NCBI GenBank assembly: GCA_037447655.1
Contig: JBBHKE010002521.1
Span: 40,001-104,000, forward strand
Length of the DNA stretch: 64,000 nucleotides
Direction of reading: 5' to 3'
Source of the DNA: Zygnema cylindricum
Lineage: Eukaryota > Streptophyta > Zygnematophyceae > Zygnematales > Zygnemataceae
Part shown: positions 23,056 through 35,251 of the stretch, piece after piece
How positions within the stretch are numbered: the stretch's first letter is position 1
Layout: each line of letters opens with the position of its first letter
Notes under the pieces: generated by a model
The model's input: the letters and a program-made list of their open reading frames with translations, nothing else
What the model was told of the DNA's origin: nothing
The model's database searches: none
Translations under genes and position numbers: made by a program

Positions 23056-26000
23056 TTTTTCATTTTGCGACCTCCTTTGTGCCTCCAATAAAGCATCCCG
23101 GGCAGTTTTCCAAACTGTTTAAACGTATTCCCAAAACTCTGTTCCAGAACCTATATTCTCTTTAGTGACCCCTGCTATTTAGTCTAATGCTTCTCTAGGT
23201 TGGTATCCGTATGCAACTTCAAATGGTGAGAATCCTGTACTAGCATGTTTACATGAATTGTAGGCAAATTCCATTAATGGCAATTTAGATTCCCATGTGT
23301 TCTGAACCCCACTACAAACAATCCTAAGCATTTCCTCCAATGTACGGTTCATCCTTTCTGTTTGTCCATGTGTCTGAGGATGATAAGAGGTACACATTTT
23401 GATTTCAGAGCCCAAATTTTGTTGTAATTCTTTCCAAAATGCAGACGTAAATTTAGAATCCTTATCACTGACAATAGACATAGAGACTCCATGATGTCTG
23501 ACCACGTTGTCAAAATATAACTTTGCAATATCTACAACTGAATGGGTAGTTTTGCAAGGGATAAAGATTGCCATTTTACTGAACCTATCAACTACAACCA
23601 TGATACTCTTATTTGTTCTAGATGTAGTTGGCAACCTCACAATAAAATCCATACTGACACATTCCAATGGTCTTTCAGGGATATCCAACGGTTTAAGAGA
23701 CCCCTAGGTTTTTGGTTACTAGGTTTGCTCTGCTGGTAAGAGACAGTTTTCTACGTGTTTCGACACCGTTTTTGCCATCCCGGGCCAAAACAATCTACTC
23801 TGCAAACGGCTTAAAAATTTTATCTCGACCTAGATGTCCTAAATGCTCATGAGCTTCTTGTAATAGTTGTTTTCTTAAGTCCCACTTTAGGAATGCATAA
23901 TCTATCCCCTATTTGCAGATACAAAAAACCGTCCTTTAGAGTGAAGTTTTTGACATGCCTCTCATTCAATGGGTCAAAATTCCCTCCCGAAACATTTTTG
24001 CAAATCACAGCAAAATATGGATCTTTATCATAACCATTTCTAACATAAATTAAAAACAATTCATCTTGAACCATAACACTTATTTCAAAAAATCTACTTA
24101 AAAGATTTGCGACTACGTTTTTCTTTCCATGAATATGTTTGACATTAAATTTGAAGTATACCAATTTCTGCATCCACCTAACTTGTCTGTCAGTCATAAT
24201 CTGTGCATCACTTTATCTTTGTAGATAGGAGAGTGCTTTTTTATCAGAATGAACTAAAAATTCTTTATTATGCAAATAACAACGCCATTTCACTAATGAT
24301 TGAAAAATTGCAAGTAATTTGTTTTCCTGAGATGGATAGTTCTTTTCAGCATCATTGAATTTTCTGGACTCAAAAGCATTAGGGTTAAAAATTTTACCAA
24401 CTTTTTGACTTATGACTGCACCTAGACCTTTATCAGATGCATCTGTAGTGATCAAAAATTCAAATTCCCCAGCAGGATCAAGATACACCAGTGTAGGGGC
24501 AGAGGTCAACTTCCCTTTTAGTTCTTCGAATGCTCTCTCGTGATCAGCTTCTCACACAAACGTCTCCTTCTCTCGTAGTAAATCCGTCAAAGGTGCGGCG
24601 ATTATACTTAAGTTCTTCATAAATTTCCTGCGATAAGTGGCCAATCTCAAAAATGATCTAACTTTCGTGACATTAGTAGGCTGCTTCCAATTTCGGATTG
24701 CAGTGATTTTGGATGGTGTGTTTTAACACCTTCTCCACTAACTAAATGTCCGAAAAATAATTGTTCACTTTTAAGAAAACTAGATTTTGACAATTTTTCC
24801 ATATAATTTTCTTTCCCTTAACCTTTCCAACACTTTTCTTAAATGAATTACATGATGCTCTTAAGATTCACTGTAAATTAGAATATCATCTATAAACACG
24901 TGAACGAAATCATCTATGTAATCTGAAAAGGTTTGGTTCATTAAACTTTGGTAAGTAGGCGGTGCATTCGTTAAGCCGAATGACATCACTATCTATTCAA
25001 AATGACCCACCCTAGTTCTGAAAGCAGTTTTATGAACATTCTCAGTTCTAATTGGCACATGATTAAAGCCACTACGCAAATCAATCAAAGAAAATGATTT
25101 AGCGCATTTCAAACGATCTATCAAATCAGAAATTAAAGGTAACGGATACTTATCCTTCACCGTAATCTTGTTCAGACTACGGTAGTGACACACATCCTCA
25201 ACGTTCCGTTTTTCTTTTTGACCAAGAGAACAGGTGCTCCGTACGGTGATTTGTTGGGCTAAATATGTCCTTTCTCGAGAAGCTCTTTAATCTATTTTCT
25301 TTAACTCCTCCTACTCAAAGAAGTTATGCTTATAAATTCCAGTGACATGAGGGTTACATCCAGGTTCAATGTTAATAACATGTTCCACATCTCGGGAAGG
25401 TTGCCTCCTTGAGGGTAAGTCACTTGGGAAAACATCTCTAAATTCAAAAATCATATTTTTAACAGCAGCATCAGATGTATTAATGTCAGTTACAAAATCA
25501 TATTTTTGTTTTTCAATAGTTTTAGTGGTGTCTGATTTAGGAATGACATCAATGTTAGTGTTTTCTCCCCCCCCTTCATCACTAACTGCCTCAGTTACTC
25601 ATAACAAGAAAGCATGATTTGTTTTATCTTTTAATTGCTTTTTAAATTGTTAGCAGAAATCAAACCTTCCACTCCCAACTTGGTTATGTTATTTATATGA
25701 TTCCTAGGCAACTTCTTCGAAGGAAATGCTTGTAAAACCTTCCAACCGTTTTTTGACTTCACTTTCAAAGTGTTAATTTCTCAATTATTTTGAGGGTTAT
25801 ATTCATTTAACCAAGGCTTTCCCAGTATTAGCCCCTCACTACCAAAATTCATTATTTCACACACAACTTTCATTTTATGACCTTAGATATCAACTTCTAT
25901 AGTGTCAGTTTGTAAATCTAATGTGGACTTATTATCATTTGCCACTTGAACATGTAAAGGTTTTTCCCTTATGACTGTAGAAATTTTATTTTCCTCAACA

Positions 26001-26270
26001 AACTTATGTGAAATAAAATTATGTGTAGCACATGAATCTACCATAACTCTCAATGGTTTTCCTTCCACTAAAGACTCAAATCTGATCAAATTCTGTCTGG
26101 TGTCATCGTTACTTAACTGTCCTAACATAAGTCTGTTATTAAGAGTTTCATCAGAGGATTGTTCAAACTATGGAGTGTAGTTAACATCATAATTAATTCA
26201 ACTATCCTAGCCTTTCCATTCATTAGCTTGCCCTCCAGAGTTAACTCTTTAACCTCTAGATCTGGTCGAC
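23056..26270 (-). pseudogene. gypsy-C pol remnant
   Basis: In minus-strand order: protease 26128-25883 (VMVDSCATHNFISHKF, where the active-site DSG has become DSC); reverse transcriptase 25193-24993 ([23 protein letters not shown] and LIDLRSGFN) and onward; RNase H 24509-24213 (TTDASDKGLGAVISQKVGK); and integrase 23688-23179 (FSKMAIFIPCKTTHS, YHPQTHGQTERMNRTLEEM). Numerous stops and small indels. The C-terminal part beyond PREALD is lost at 23056. At the sites where A and D share lesions, C keeps the ancestral reading (e.g. [18 protein letters not shown]). Confidence 0.88.
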
Positions 26271-27718
26271 TCAACTAAGGACTTTCAACGAGTATTTTTC
26301 GTTTCCCACCTCTTGGGCTTCCTGTTCAGCTAGGTTTAATGCAATATTTTCTTGAAGACCTTCATTGACATCAACTGTTTTAAGAGATCCTTTGTCTGTA
26401 CTTTCCTTAGCGTAATGATTTGGACCTCCGCATTTAAAAGAAGTGACTTTCTTTTTCAGTTTTGTGCATTCTCTGCTGAAATGGCCCTCCTCTCCACAGT
26501 TATAACAGTTAATTTTCTTCAATTGTGCACATTCATATGCCATATGACCTTTTTTATGACAAATAGTGCATGTGGGAATGGTAAAATTAGGTTTATGAGC
26601 ATTAATGCTTGGTTTAGGACTCTTAATGTAGCCAACTCTATTCTGAAATTTATTTCCTGCATTAACACTCTGTCCACCCCTGTGATTTCCCCTGAAGATA
26701 TTCTGTCTATTAACCAGACTTGCATTGATACCTTTTTACTTAAATTCCTCCTCACCCCACTCTAATACTTCATTGAAATTTCCCCTGAGTGATCAAATTT
26801 CAGAATTATACCCCAACTGATCATCTAATTCCAATGACTTATCTTGTAATTTCTTCAAATTAATAATTTTTTGATGTTTCAGTTCTGATTTCAGTATAGG
26901 ATTCACATAGTTCAAGAAATGCAATTTAGCCATTTCATCAGTCAAACCTATGACATGAATGTTAGATGAGTCAAATTCCACAATATAATCTTTCACACAT
27001 CCAGTTTGCTTACAGTTCAGTCATTTTTGTTCCATTCTGGATTTAAAAGTGACAGACAAGAAACGCGATTTGATCGCGGTTTTAAAAGTTTTCCAATCAG
27101 CATTATCAAAATCAAATTAGACCTCCTCTGAGTGTAATACCAAATTTGAGCATCACCTTTTAGACAGCTAACAACAAAAGAAGTGTAATCATTAAGATCA
27201 CAGTTTCTAGATTCCAAATAATACTCCATATAAAAAATCCAAACATCTAACTCATTAATCTTCTTACCATCAAAGGATGGTGCCTCACTAATAGACAATT
27301 TGAGATCTCTTATCATTTTAGGTGTATCATGATCATCCTCCCTAAAACTGGCATTCCTTTTACTACTCTCACCCTTTTGGTCATTAACTTCATTCTAGGT
27401 CTGAATAAAGTTAATGAGCTCATCCAATTTCTCATTTGAAATATTCATATTTTCTTTAACAACTTTCAATTCACTTTTCAATTCGGAAATTGTTTTATCC
27501 ACAGCACCAAGATGATTATTAAATATTTTACCAATTTCACAGTACGTTTCTTCAAAAAATTCAAGGCATTTTCCATTTGACGTTTCCATGCAGAATTTGC
27601 CATTATCACAGAAATGAAATCGAGAAAAAAAAAAGATAGAATATAATTTCCCAAAGAAATTTGCAACAAGCTTAAAGTCCTCTAATAGCTCTAATCGGAG
27701 ACTTTTTTTCCTTAACAA
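26271..27718 (-). pseudogene. gypsy-C gag remnant
   Basis: The start MANSAWKRQMENAL lies near 27603. A coiled-coil-like Lys/Glu-rich N-terminus is followed by the capsid-type core (WIFYMEYYLESRNC; FHFLNYVNPILKSELK-like segment near 26870-26960). CCHC zinc knuckles follow near 26400-26560 (CYNCGEEGHFSREC intact; CGGPNHYAKES has lost its last Cys). Frameshifts occur near 27400 and 27010. C retains the ATATGG that lost two bases in A and D. Confidence 0.85.
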
Positions 27719-27729
27719 ATCTTTTGAAA

Positions 27730-28374
27730 AAAAAGATCAAAATCTGAGAAATCAATAAGACATTGAAAGTAAGTTAGTGCAAATTCAATTCTTCAATTTC
27801 CCAAATATTGATGCAAAAAGGTATGAATTTCCTCACAAATTTGGCAACAGCAAAATTGAAGCTCTTAAAGGTAAGTTTCAACCATAAATTTTGCGACAGC
27901 AAAATTGAAAAGATCTCAAAGGTAACAATTTACGGTTTGAAAAGTTTTAAGTCATTTTTGGACTCATTTGCTTTTGAAGAAGTAAAGTGTTCCACTTTCT
28001 TTCTCCACCATTAGCAAATTTCCCATTTCCGAGATCTTTTGTTCTCTAATCCTCACATCCTCACCCTTCATGGCTTCAAGCCCTCCCTCTACACATGAAT
28101 CATTGCTAGGAGAAGGCAAGTTTGTTTGGCCTCCAAGTAATTGGAGTGAGCTTCAGCAGTGGCTATACTGCCCACCCCGCCTTAGTCCTTAGAACCTAAG
28201 CACGCCCCACATCTAACCAGCGGCCGCTGGCAGTGTGGTCACTTAGTTTCCCTCCAATCCCCTACCACTTCACATTGTGGTTCCACTGACACTGGTCAGA
28301 GCACCCTCACCGGTCACGGCAGTCGATTTTCGGATGAGCTAGCTTCTCCCTGGTTTCTAACCAAAGCTATCATA
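27730..28374 (-). other. gypsy-C leader (5' untranslated region)
   Basis: Lies between gag and the 5' LTR. It matches the gypsy-A leader at 33238-34005 (CCAGCGGCCGCTGG palindrome; GTGAGCTTCAGC). The primer site next to the LTR edge at 28375 has decayed (minus-strand TGATAGCTTTGG). Confidence 0.75.
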
Positions 28375-30221
28375 TGTAATAGGATCTCCTACCTCTCAAA
28401 AAATCCCATTACGTCAATCAATTTCAACCACACATTCCACACATTGGAAAATACACACCCACATTGGAAAGCACTCACATAAGGATTAACTTTAAATAAG
28501 AATAAGCTTCTGTCCACATAATATTAGCTTGGTCTCTTGCCCTCGTGGCTCAACCCTTCTTATTAAAGTGTTTCCCTCTACTCTCCACTTTTAATAATTC
28601 TATCTCTAAACTACTAAAACACTACTTAGTCTGTAAGAGATTTCTGTGCCAAAATGCAAATGCTCCAATTTGGTTTTAATCGCACACGACCAAAATCAGT
28701 CAGAATTTCAACAAAAATTTTCAAAGGAAAAGATGTTTACTCTCCTCTTAGACTTCACTATTTATCCATCATCGCCCTGGAATAGCCAGGCTAGAGTCAA
28801 CGCTCCGTTTGAACTGGCTTTTACTTGGGCCAATCATTGATCAGCTAAAACTCGGACTGACCAATGCAAAAACGTGCCAAATCTCTTACTAACTACTTAG
28901 CACTTTACTAACCAATCAAACGCTACGTTTCACTACGTAACATTTACGTGCAAAAGTGCGCGCCAAACGAAACGCGACTTCGCACGATCGTGCGTCACAA
29001 ATTTCGCACGCGAAACTTCCTTCGAAATTCCCTTAAGTGAAGGTGACGTTTCGTACTAAAAATTGTACGAAACGAACCACCGTGCATACTAAACGTTTCA
29101 TTAGAACTTTATGAAACGTGCACGCAAAATTTCGGTACTAATTTGACCCTTAACCCGTTTCAGTGATACCCGCTTGTTATTTAGACCCCGCGCTATCGCC
29201 TAAATACACCCATCGCAATAACTTTTGATATATAACTCCAAATCGCGTGCTTCTTTCGCGGACGCCTACCAAATTTAGAACTCTATAATCATAACACCTA
29301 AATACCTGTTTACGAACAAGTTCGATCCGCTATTAGTGTTACTAGTGTTGGGTATCGGGTATATGCATATCGCGATAATTTCAATATTCGATATATCGAA
29401 TATCGATCGAGCAAACTCTTCGATATATCGTACTGAGACCAACATAAATTATCGCGATATATATCGCGTTATATAGTATTTTTTTTAAATTTAATATTTA
29501 ATATTTTAATATAATATGTTATTTTTGTGAAAAAAACTAATTGTCTGATACGCCACGTACGACGTGATTTACGTTACGTGACTTAAAGTTTGACGGCGCA
29601 AAATATAACCGACAAAGAAGTACAAATTTTGTAATTCATATGATTACTTATTTGGGGTATGGTTACATGAGGAGGTCTTTGTAATAGTACGGACAGCAAA
29701 AAAAAAATTGTATTATAGAGGCCTCGGTTAACATCGCGTATCTTTTGTAAACAAGTTTTTACATACTTGTTTTGATTTGAGTGGTTCCTTGTAAGTTGAC
29801 GATAAAATCTCTAAAATCGTCAAAGATTTGAGAACCGACCCTTTTGGTATGGAAATCCGTACTTGCGTTTTATGTACTTGTACTTCGCAAGTGTACCGCG
29901 TCAATGTACCTCAAAGATCTCCTTCACTCTGCTAACTTTCAGGAAAAAACCGTATTTCTTTTCGGCAAAGATTTTACGGTCACCTTGTCCGAAGGCACGT
30001 GACTTTGGAGACCTGTGAAAATTTTCATTTTTATTTAAATGCCTCGATATATCGGCGATACGATATATCGGCGATATGATATATCGTCGATATATCGGCT
30101 AAATATCGCGATATTTGGATAATCGATATATCAGGGCGATATATCGATTATCGGGTACCTAAAATTCGGTACATATCGAATATCGGCAAGTGGTCCTCGA
30201 TACCCAACACTAACTGTTACA
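28375..30221 (-). repeat. gypsy-C 5' LTR (with hAT-like MITE inside)
   Basis: Starts TGTAATAGG at 28375 and ends GTTACA at 30221. Excluding the 870-bp MITE and its 8-bp duplication it is about 969 bp, like the other gypsy LTRs (965-1001 bp). Confidence 0.87.
29343..30212. mobile_element. hAT-like MITE at the edge of the gypsy-C LTR
   Basis: 870 bp. TIR TAGTGTTGGGTATCG on the left and CGATACCCAACACTA on the right. The 8-bp flanks are AGTGTTAC (29335-29342) and ACTGTTAC (30213-30220), a target duplication with one mismatch. Sub-terminal regions are packed with GATATATCG-type palindromic words. No transposase frame. The interior (29500-30030) is AT-rich and non-coding. Confidence 0.87.
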
Positions 30222-30226
30222 ATACT

Positions 30227-31200
30227 GTACGTTTGGACTTACCAATTTTGGACGCACGCGGCATGGAAAAAGTGACGCAAACTCAACTTGCAAATGTTTT
30301 GTACTTACTTGATGGTTCAGTGAACCTTCTCAGTGTTCCACAAATTCAACGAACGGGTGTAAGCGTTCTCGCGTATGGCGACTCCACAATAAAAATTGTA
30401 TGATCTGATGGTGTATTAATAGGTGAAGGAGAAGTAACAAATTTTATGTATAGTCGGCTAAAATGGCGTTGACCGAAAATCCCCCCCCCAAATTTCGGTG
30501 GAATTATTTCGCAAATCTCTGAATTGAAAGGCGATTTTACTTTGTGGCACCACCGTATTTGTCACACATCCGAGGGGAGTTTACGACGGATGATTAAAAA
30601 TGGAAGCGTAAGGGGATTAGATTTGGCGTCGGGGGAGAAAATTAACGGGTGTGAAAGATATAGTAAGGGGAGACAAATCCGCAAGCCGCATCCGGCTAAT
30701 GTTCCAACGCATCGATCTAAGCATCCGCTTGATCTTGTGCATATTGATTTATGTCGGGACGTAGAACAGAAGACAATTGGAGGAAACAAATATATCATGG
30801 TGGTGGTGGACGACTTCTCTCGCTTTACATGGGTTATATTACTTAAACACAAGTCCGAAGCATTTTTACGCTTTCAAGAGTGGCATGTGATGGCTGAAAG
30901 GCAATGTGAGAGAAAATTAAAATTTATTAGATTCAACAATGGAGGGGAATTTCTTGCTTTTGATCATTATTTTAAAGAGTGGGGAATTTCTCACCAATAT
31001 ACCACATTTTACTCACCACAATCTAATGGCGTTGCCGAGAGAAAGAACCGTACTCTTCAAGAGATGGTCATTCCATGGTACACGGATCCGGGAGGAGCAT
31101 TAATTTATAAGGCAATGCGATTTTGACGGCGAATTATATTTGCAATCGGAGATTTACATCGGTTACGGGTGACAAAACTCCGTACGAATTGTGATATGGC
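30227..31200 (+). pseudogene. copia-B protease end, GAG-pre-integrase and integrase
   Basis: Resumes from the protease at 21161 (VRLDLPILDARG). The frame 30524-31126 holds the zinc-binding region (LWHHRICHTSEGSL ... GCERYSKGRQ; the second Cys of the usual CxxC is Tyr) and the integrase core. The first catalytic Asp is present (LVHIDL) and the motif NGVAERKNRTLQEM with Glu is present. The second Asp site reads RFNNGGEF rather than a xDNGGE motif, so Asp has become Asn. Catalytically dead even apart from later stops. Confidence 0.9.
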
Positions 31201-31894
31201 CGAAAGCCTACTCAACACCACATTCGAAATTGGGGATGCCGTGCGTTGGTTTATATTTAAGCACAAAAGAGAAAAGGTAAATTTGCATCGAGGAGTTGGA
31301 GCGAATACTTTATGGGGTATAGTTCCAAGGAGTGTTTATTAAGTTTATGATCCGATCTGAAATATCATTGAGGAATCGAGCAATGCGAATTTTCACGGAG
31401 ATTTATTATCCACAATCTCTCGATCGGCTAAGCGACATTCTAATCTTGATTTTTTTGAAGTATTTGAAATTGGTGATCTTAATGACATTGAGTGTTCCGA
31501 TTCAGAAGTTGATTCGGAATCTACTTCCAATGTTAAGAGGGGGAAAGGTAAAATTGTGGAGAATGTAAATTTTGGTAACATTGGTGGGGATTCAAGAAGC
31601 GAAAAATTCCCGAATGTCTTCACACACGAGGAAATCTTCGTCTTCTTAATCAAGTGAACCAAATATTATTGAGGAGGAACCGGCGAAATAGGAGAAAGAA
31701 TTTGAGCCGATGAGGAGTATGCGAGAAAATAGGGGTAAGAAATTGGCTCGTCTTTTTTTTGATGGTAAAGGAAATGTGGAAAATTCCTATTATTTTATCT
31801 CGGCAGAGAGATGGAGGATGCTTTTCTTTTATAGCAATCATTATGTGAAAACAAGTCAGGCAATCCGCAATCGTATGAAAAAGAACGAAAATCA
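31201..31894 (+). pseudogene. copia-B integrase C-terminus and linker, decayed
   Basis: Fragments in shifting frames continue from integrase towards RT (a PYEL motif, then an acidic linker). Many stops. No intact domain. Confidence 0.6.
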
Positions 31895-32239
31895 TGCGAT
31901 TGGGTGAAGCATTGGAAACCGCATGGGAACGAGAACTTCAATCTATTATCAACAACCGAACATTTGAGGAGGTAAGCCTACCGGAGGGTAAAAATGTTAT
32001 TGATGCGAAGTGGATTTTCAAAACAAAAACAGGTGTATCGAGGAACTTCTGAAACATAAGGCTCGGTAAGTTTGCAAGGGCTTTCAACAAAGGGAGGGGA
32101 TAGATTATGCATAGACCTATGCACCGGTGGTGAAATTTGATTCTTTAAGGATGATTATTGCTATTGCTGCTGCCGGCAAAAATCACATTCACCAAATGGA
32201 CGTACAGACCGCGTTCTTAATGGTGACTTAGAGGAGGGG
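31895..32239 (+). pseudogene. copia-B reverse transcriptase, first part
   Basis: Begins with EALETAWERELQSIINNRTFE and VIDAKWIFKTK, the N-terminal RT_2-type region, and reaches the first catalytic motif near 32195-32235, where the codons for MDVQTAF can be read after a frameshift. Interrupted at 32240 by gypsy-A; continues at 40041. Confidence 0.85.
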
Positions 32240-33237
32240 TGTAACAGTAATAGTTGATCGAACTTGTTTATAAAGGGGTATTTGGGTATTATTATTATAG
32301 AGTACTAAATTTGGTAGACGTCGGCGAAAGAATCACGCTATTTGGAGTTATATTTTAAAAGTTATAGCGATGGGTGTATTTAGGTGACAGCGTGGGGTCT
32401 AAATAACAAGTGGGTATCATTGAAAAGGGTTAAGGGTCAAATAAGTACCGAAATTACGCGTGTACGTTTTATAAGGTTCTAATGAAACGCTTAGTATGCA
32501 CGGTGGTTCGTTTCGTACAAATTTTAGTACGAAACGTCACATTCACTTAAGGGAATTTCGTAGTAAGTTTCGCGTGCGAAATTTGTTACGCACAATCGTG
32601 CGAAGTCGCGTTTCGTTTGGCGCGCACTTTTGCACGTAAATGTTACGTAGTGAAACGTAACGTTTGATTGGTTAGTAAAGTGCTAAGTAGTTAGTAAGAG
32701 ATTTCGCACGTTTTTGCATTGGTTAGTCTGAGTCTTTGCTAATCAATGATTGGCCCAAGTAAAAGCCTGTTAAAACGGAGCGTTGAATCTGGCCTACCGA
32801 GTCCACGGAGCGTTGACTTTGGCCTGGCGAGTCCAAGGCGATGATGGATAAATAGTGAAGTGTAAGAGGAGAGTAGACATCTTTTCCTTTAGAAATGTTT
32901 GTGGAAATTCCGGTTGATCTTGGTCCTGAGCGATTAATACCAAATTGGAGAAAAGGCATTTTGCATTGAAATCTCTTACTACATAAATAGTGTTTTAGTA
33001 GTTAAGAGATAGAATTATTAAAAGTGGAGAGTAGTAGAAAACACTTTCATAAGAAGGGTTGAGCCACGAGGGCAAGAGACCAAGCTAATGTTATGTGGAC
33101 AGAAGCTTCTTCTAATTTAAAGTTTATCCTTGTGTGAGTGTTGTCCAATGTGGATGTGTATTTTCCAATGTGTGGAATGTGTGGTGGGGATTGATTGAAG
33201 TAATGGGTTTTTCAGAGAGGTAGGAAATCGTGTTACA
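32240..33237 (+). repeat. gypsy-A 5' LTR
   Basis: TGTAACAG...GTGTTACA, 998 bp. About 33 bp longer than its partner, mainly because of a tandem duplication near 32778-32838 (two units of GGAGCGTTGA(A/C)T(C/T)TGGCCT...GAGTCCA). Contains the GTTTCGTAC/GTACGAAAC hairpin at 32510-32535. Confidence 0.95.
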
Positions 33238-33239
33238 TA

Positions 33240-33251
33240 TGGTATCAAAGC
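33240..33251 (+). other. gypsy-A primer-binding site
   Basis: TGGTATCAAAGC begins two bases after the LTR. It matches the complement of the initiator tRNA-Met 3' end at 11 of 12 positions (tRNA sequence from memory). Confidence 0.85.
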
Positions 33252-34005
33252 TTGGTTAGGAGCCAAAGAGAAGCTTGCTCACCCGAAAATCGACTGCTGT
33301 GACCGGTGAGGGTGCTCTAACCCGGGTTGGTGGACCCACAATGTGAGTGGTAGGGGATTGAATGGAAACTAAGTGACCACACTGCCAGCGGCCGCTGGTT
33401 AGATGTGGGGCGTGCTTAGGTCCTTAGAACTAAGGCGGGGTGGGGAGTGTAGCCACCGCTGAAGCTCACTCCAATTACCTATAGGCCAAACAAACTTGCC
33501 TTCTCTTAGCAATGATTCATGTGTAGAGGGAGGGCTTTTAGCCATGAAGGGTGAGGATGTGAGGATGAGAGAGTAAAGATTCTAATGTAGTGGGAGGTGG
33601 GAAATTTGCTAATGGAGGAGAAGGAAAGTGGAGTACTTTACTTCTTCAAGAGCAAAGGAGTCCAGAAATGACTCAAAACTTTTCAAACCCTAAATTGTTA
33701 CTTTTGATTGATTTCAATTTTGCTGTTGCAAAATTTATGGTTAAATCTTACCTTTGAGAGCTTTTAATTTTGCTATTGCAAAATTTGTGGGGAAATTATT
33801 ACCTTCTGTTTCAATGTTGGGAAATTGAAAATTTGAATTTGTACTAACTTACTGTCAATGTCTTTTTAATTTTTTAGATTTTGATCTTTTTAAAGGATTT
33901 GTTAACGAGAAGAAGTCTTGGATAAGAGCAATCTGAGGACTTCAAATCTGCATCAAATTTCATTGGGAAATTATACTCTATCTTTCTTTTGCTTGATTTC
34001 ATTGT
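33252..34005 (+). other. gypsy-A leader
   Basis: Untranslated leader of about 750 bp between primer site and gag. Contains the palindrome CCAGCGGCCGCTGG near 33386-33399 and two related AAAATT(T/G)(A/G)TGG...TTTTGCTATTGCAAAATTTG-type repeats at about 33715-33795. Shared with gypsy-D and gypsy-C. Confidence 0.75.
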
Positions 34006-35251
34006 GTGATAATGGCAAATTCTGCATGGAAACGAGAAATGGAGAATGCGTTAAATGTGTTGAAGAAGCGGACTAAGAAATTGGTCAAAAGATTTAATAA
34101 TCATGTTGTCGCTGTGGATGAAACCATTTCCGAATTGAAAAATGAAGTGAAAGTTGTCAAAGAAAATGGAAATGTTTCAAATGAGAAATTAGATGAACTT
34201 ATTAACTTTATTCAGACTAAGAATGATATGAATGACCAAAAGGGTGAGAGTAGTAAAAGGAATGCCAGTTTTAGGGAGGATGATCATGATAGACCTAAGA
34301 AGATAAGGGATCTGAAATTGTCTATTGGTGAGGCACCATCGTTTGATAGTAAGAGGATTGATGAGTTGGATGCTTGGATTTTTTATGGAATATTATTTGG
34401 AGTCTTGAAATTGCGATCGTGATGATTACACTTCTTTTGCTGTTAACTGTTTGAAAGGCGATGCTCAGATTTAGTATTATACTCAGAGAAGGTCTAAATT
34501 GATTCCTAATAATGCTGATTGGGAAACTTTTAAAACCGCGATCAAATCGCGTTTCTTGTCTGTCACTTTTAAATCCAGAATGGAAGAAAAGTGGCTGAAT
34601 TGTAAGCAGACTGGATCTGTGAAGGATTATATTGTGGAATTTGACTCATCTAGTTTTCATGTCATAGGTTTGACTGATGAAATGGCTAATTTGCATTTCT
34701 TGAACTATTTGAATCCTATACTGAAATCAGAACTAAAACATCAAAAATTTAATAATTTGAAGGAATTACAAGATAAGTCATTGGAATTAGAGGATCAGTT
34801 GGGGTATAATCGGGAAACTCGATCACTCAGGGGTAATTTGAATGAAGTATCAGAGTGGGATGAGGAGGAATTTGTTGAAAAGGGTCAAAATGCTGGTCTG
34901 GTGAATAAGCAAAATATCTTCAGGGGAAATCAAAGGGGTGGACATAGTGTTAATGTAGGAAATAAATTTAACAATAGAGGGGGGTACATTAAAAGTCCTA
35001 AACAAAACATAAATGCCCAGAAGCCTAACCTTACCATCCCCACATGCACTATTTGTCAGAAAAAGGGTCATAGAGCATTTGAGTGTGCACAACTGAAAAA
35101 GGTTAACTGTTATAACTGTGGAGAGGAGGGACATTTTAGTAGAGAGTGCATAAAACCCAAAAAGAAAGTCACTTGTTTCAAATGCGGAGGTCCAAATCAT
35201 TACGCTAAAGACTGTACAGATAAAGGTTTTCTCTCAAAACAACCGAAGTAA
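34006..35251 (+). pseudogene. gypsy-A gag
   Basis: The N-terminal frame 34006-34422 begins MIMANSAWKREMENAL. A 2-bp deletion near 34389 (TTATGG where gypsy-C has TTATATGG) throws it out of frame, and a TAG follows at QI*YYTQ. The second frame, 34499-35251, holds the capsid-type domain (ADWETFKTAIKSRF, HFLNYLNPILKSELK). Three zinc knuckles follow: CTICQKKGHRAFEC, CYNCGEEGHFSREC and CFKCGGPNHYAKDC. Three knuckles is more than the one or two usual in plant gypsy gags. Broken. Confidence 0.92.

Larger units (their letters stand above)
21162..30221 (-). mobile_element. gypsy-C, decayed Ty3/gypsy, nested in copia-B
   Basis: Minus strand. The left edge at 21162 (TGTAATAGG) is preceded by GTACT (21157-21161). 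The right edge at 30221 (...GTTACA) is followed by ATACT (30222-30226), a target duplication with one mismatch. Removing the element rejoins the copia-B protease frame (GTVG|T-VRLDLP). It is the oldest of the three gypsies by decay: its 3' LTR is half lost and the end of pol is replaced by other repeats. It lacks the specific lesions shared by gypsy-A and gypsy-D. Confidence 0.88.
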
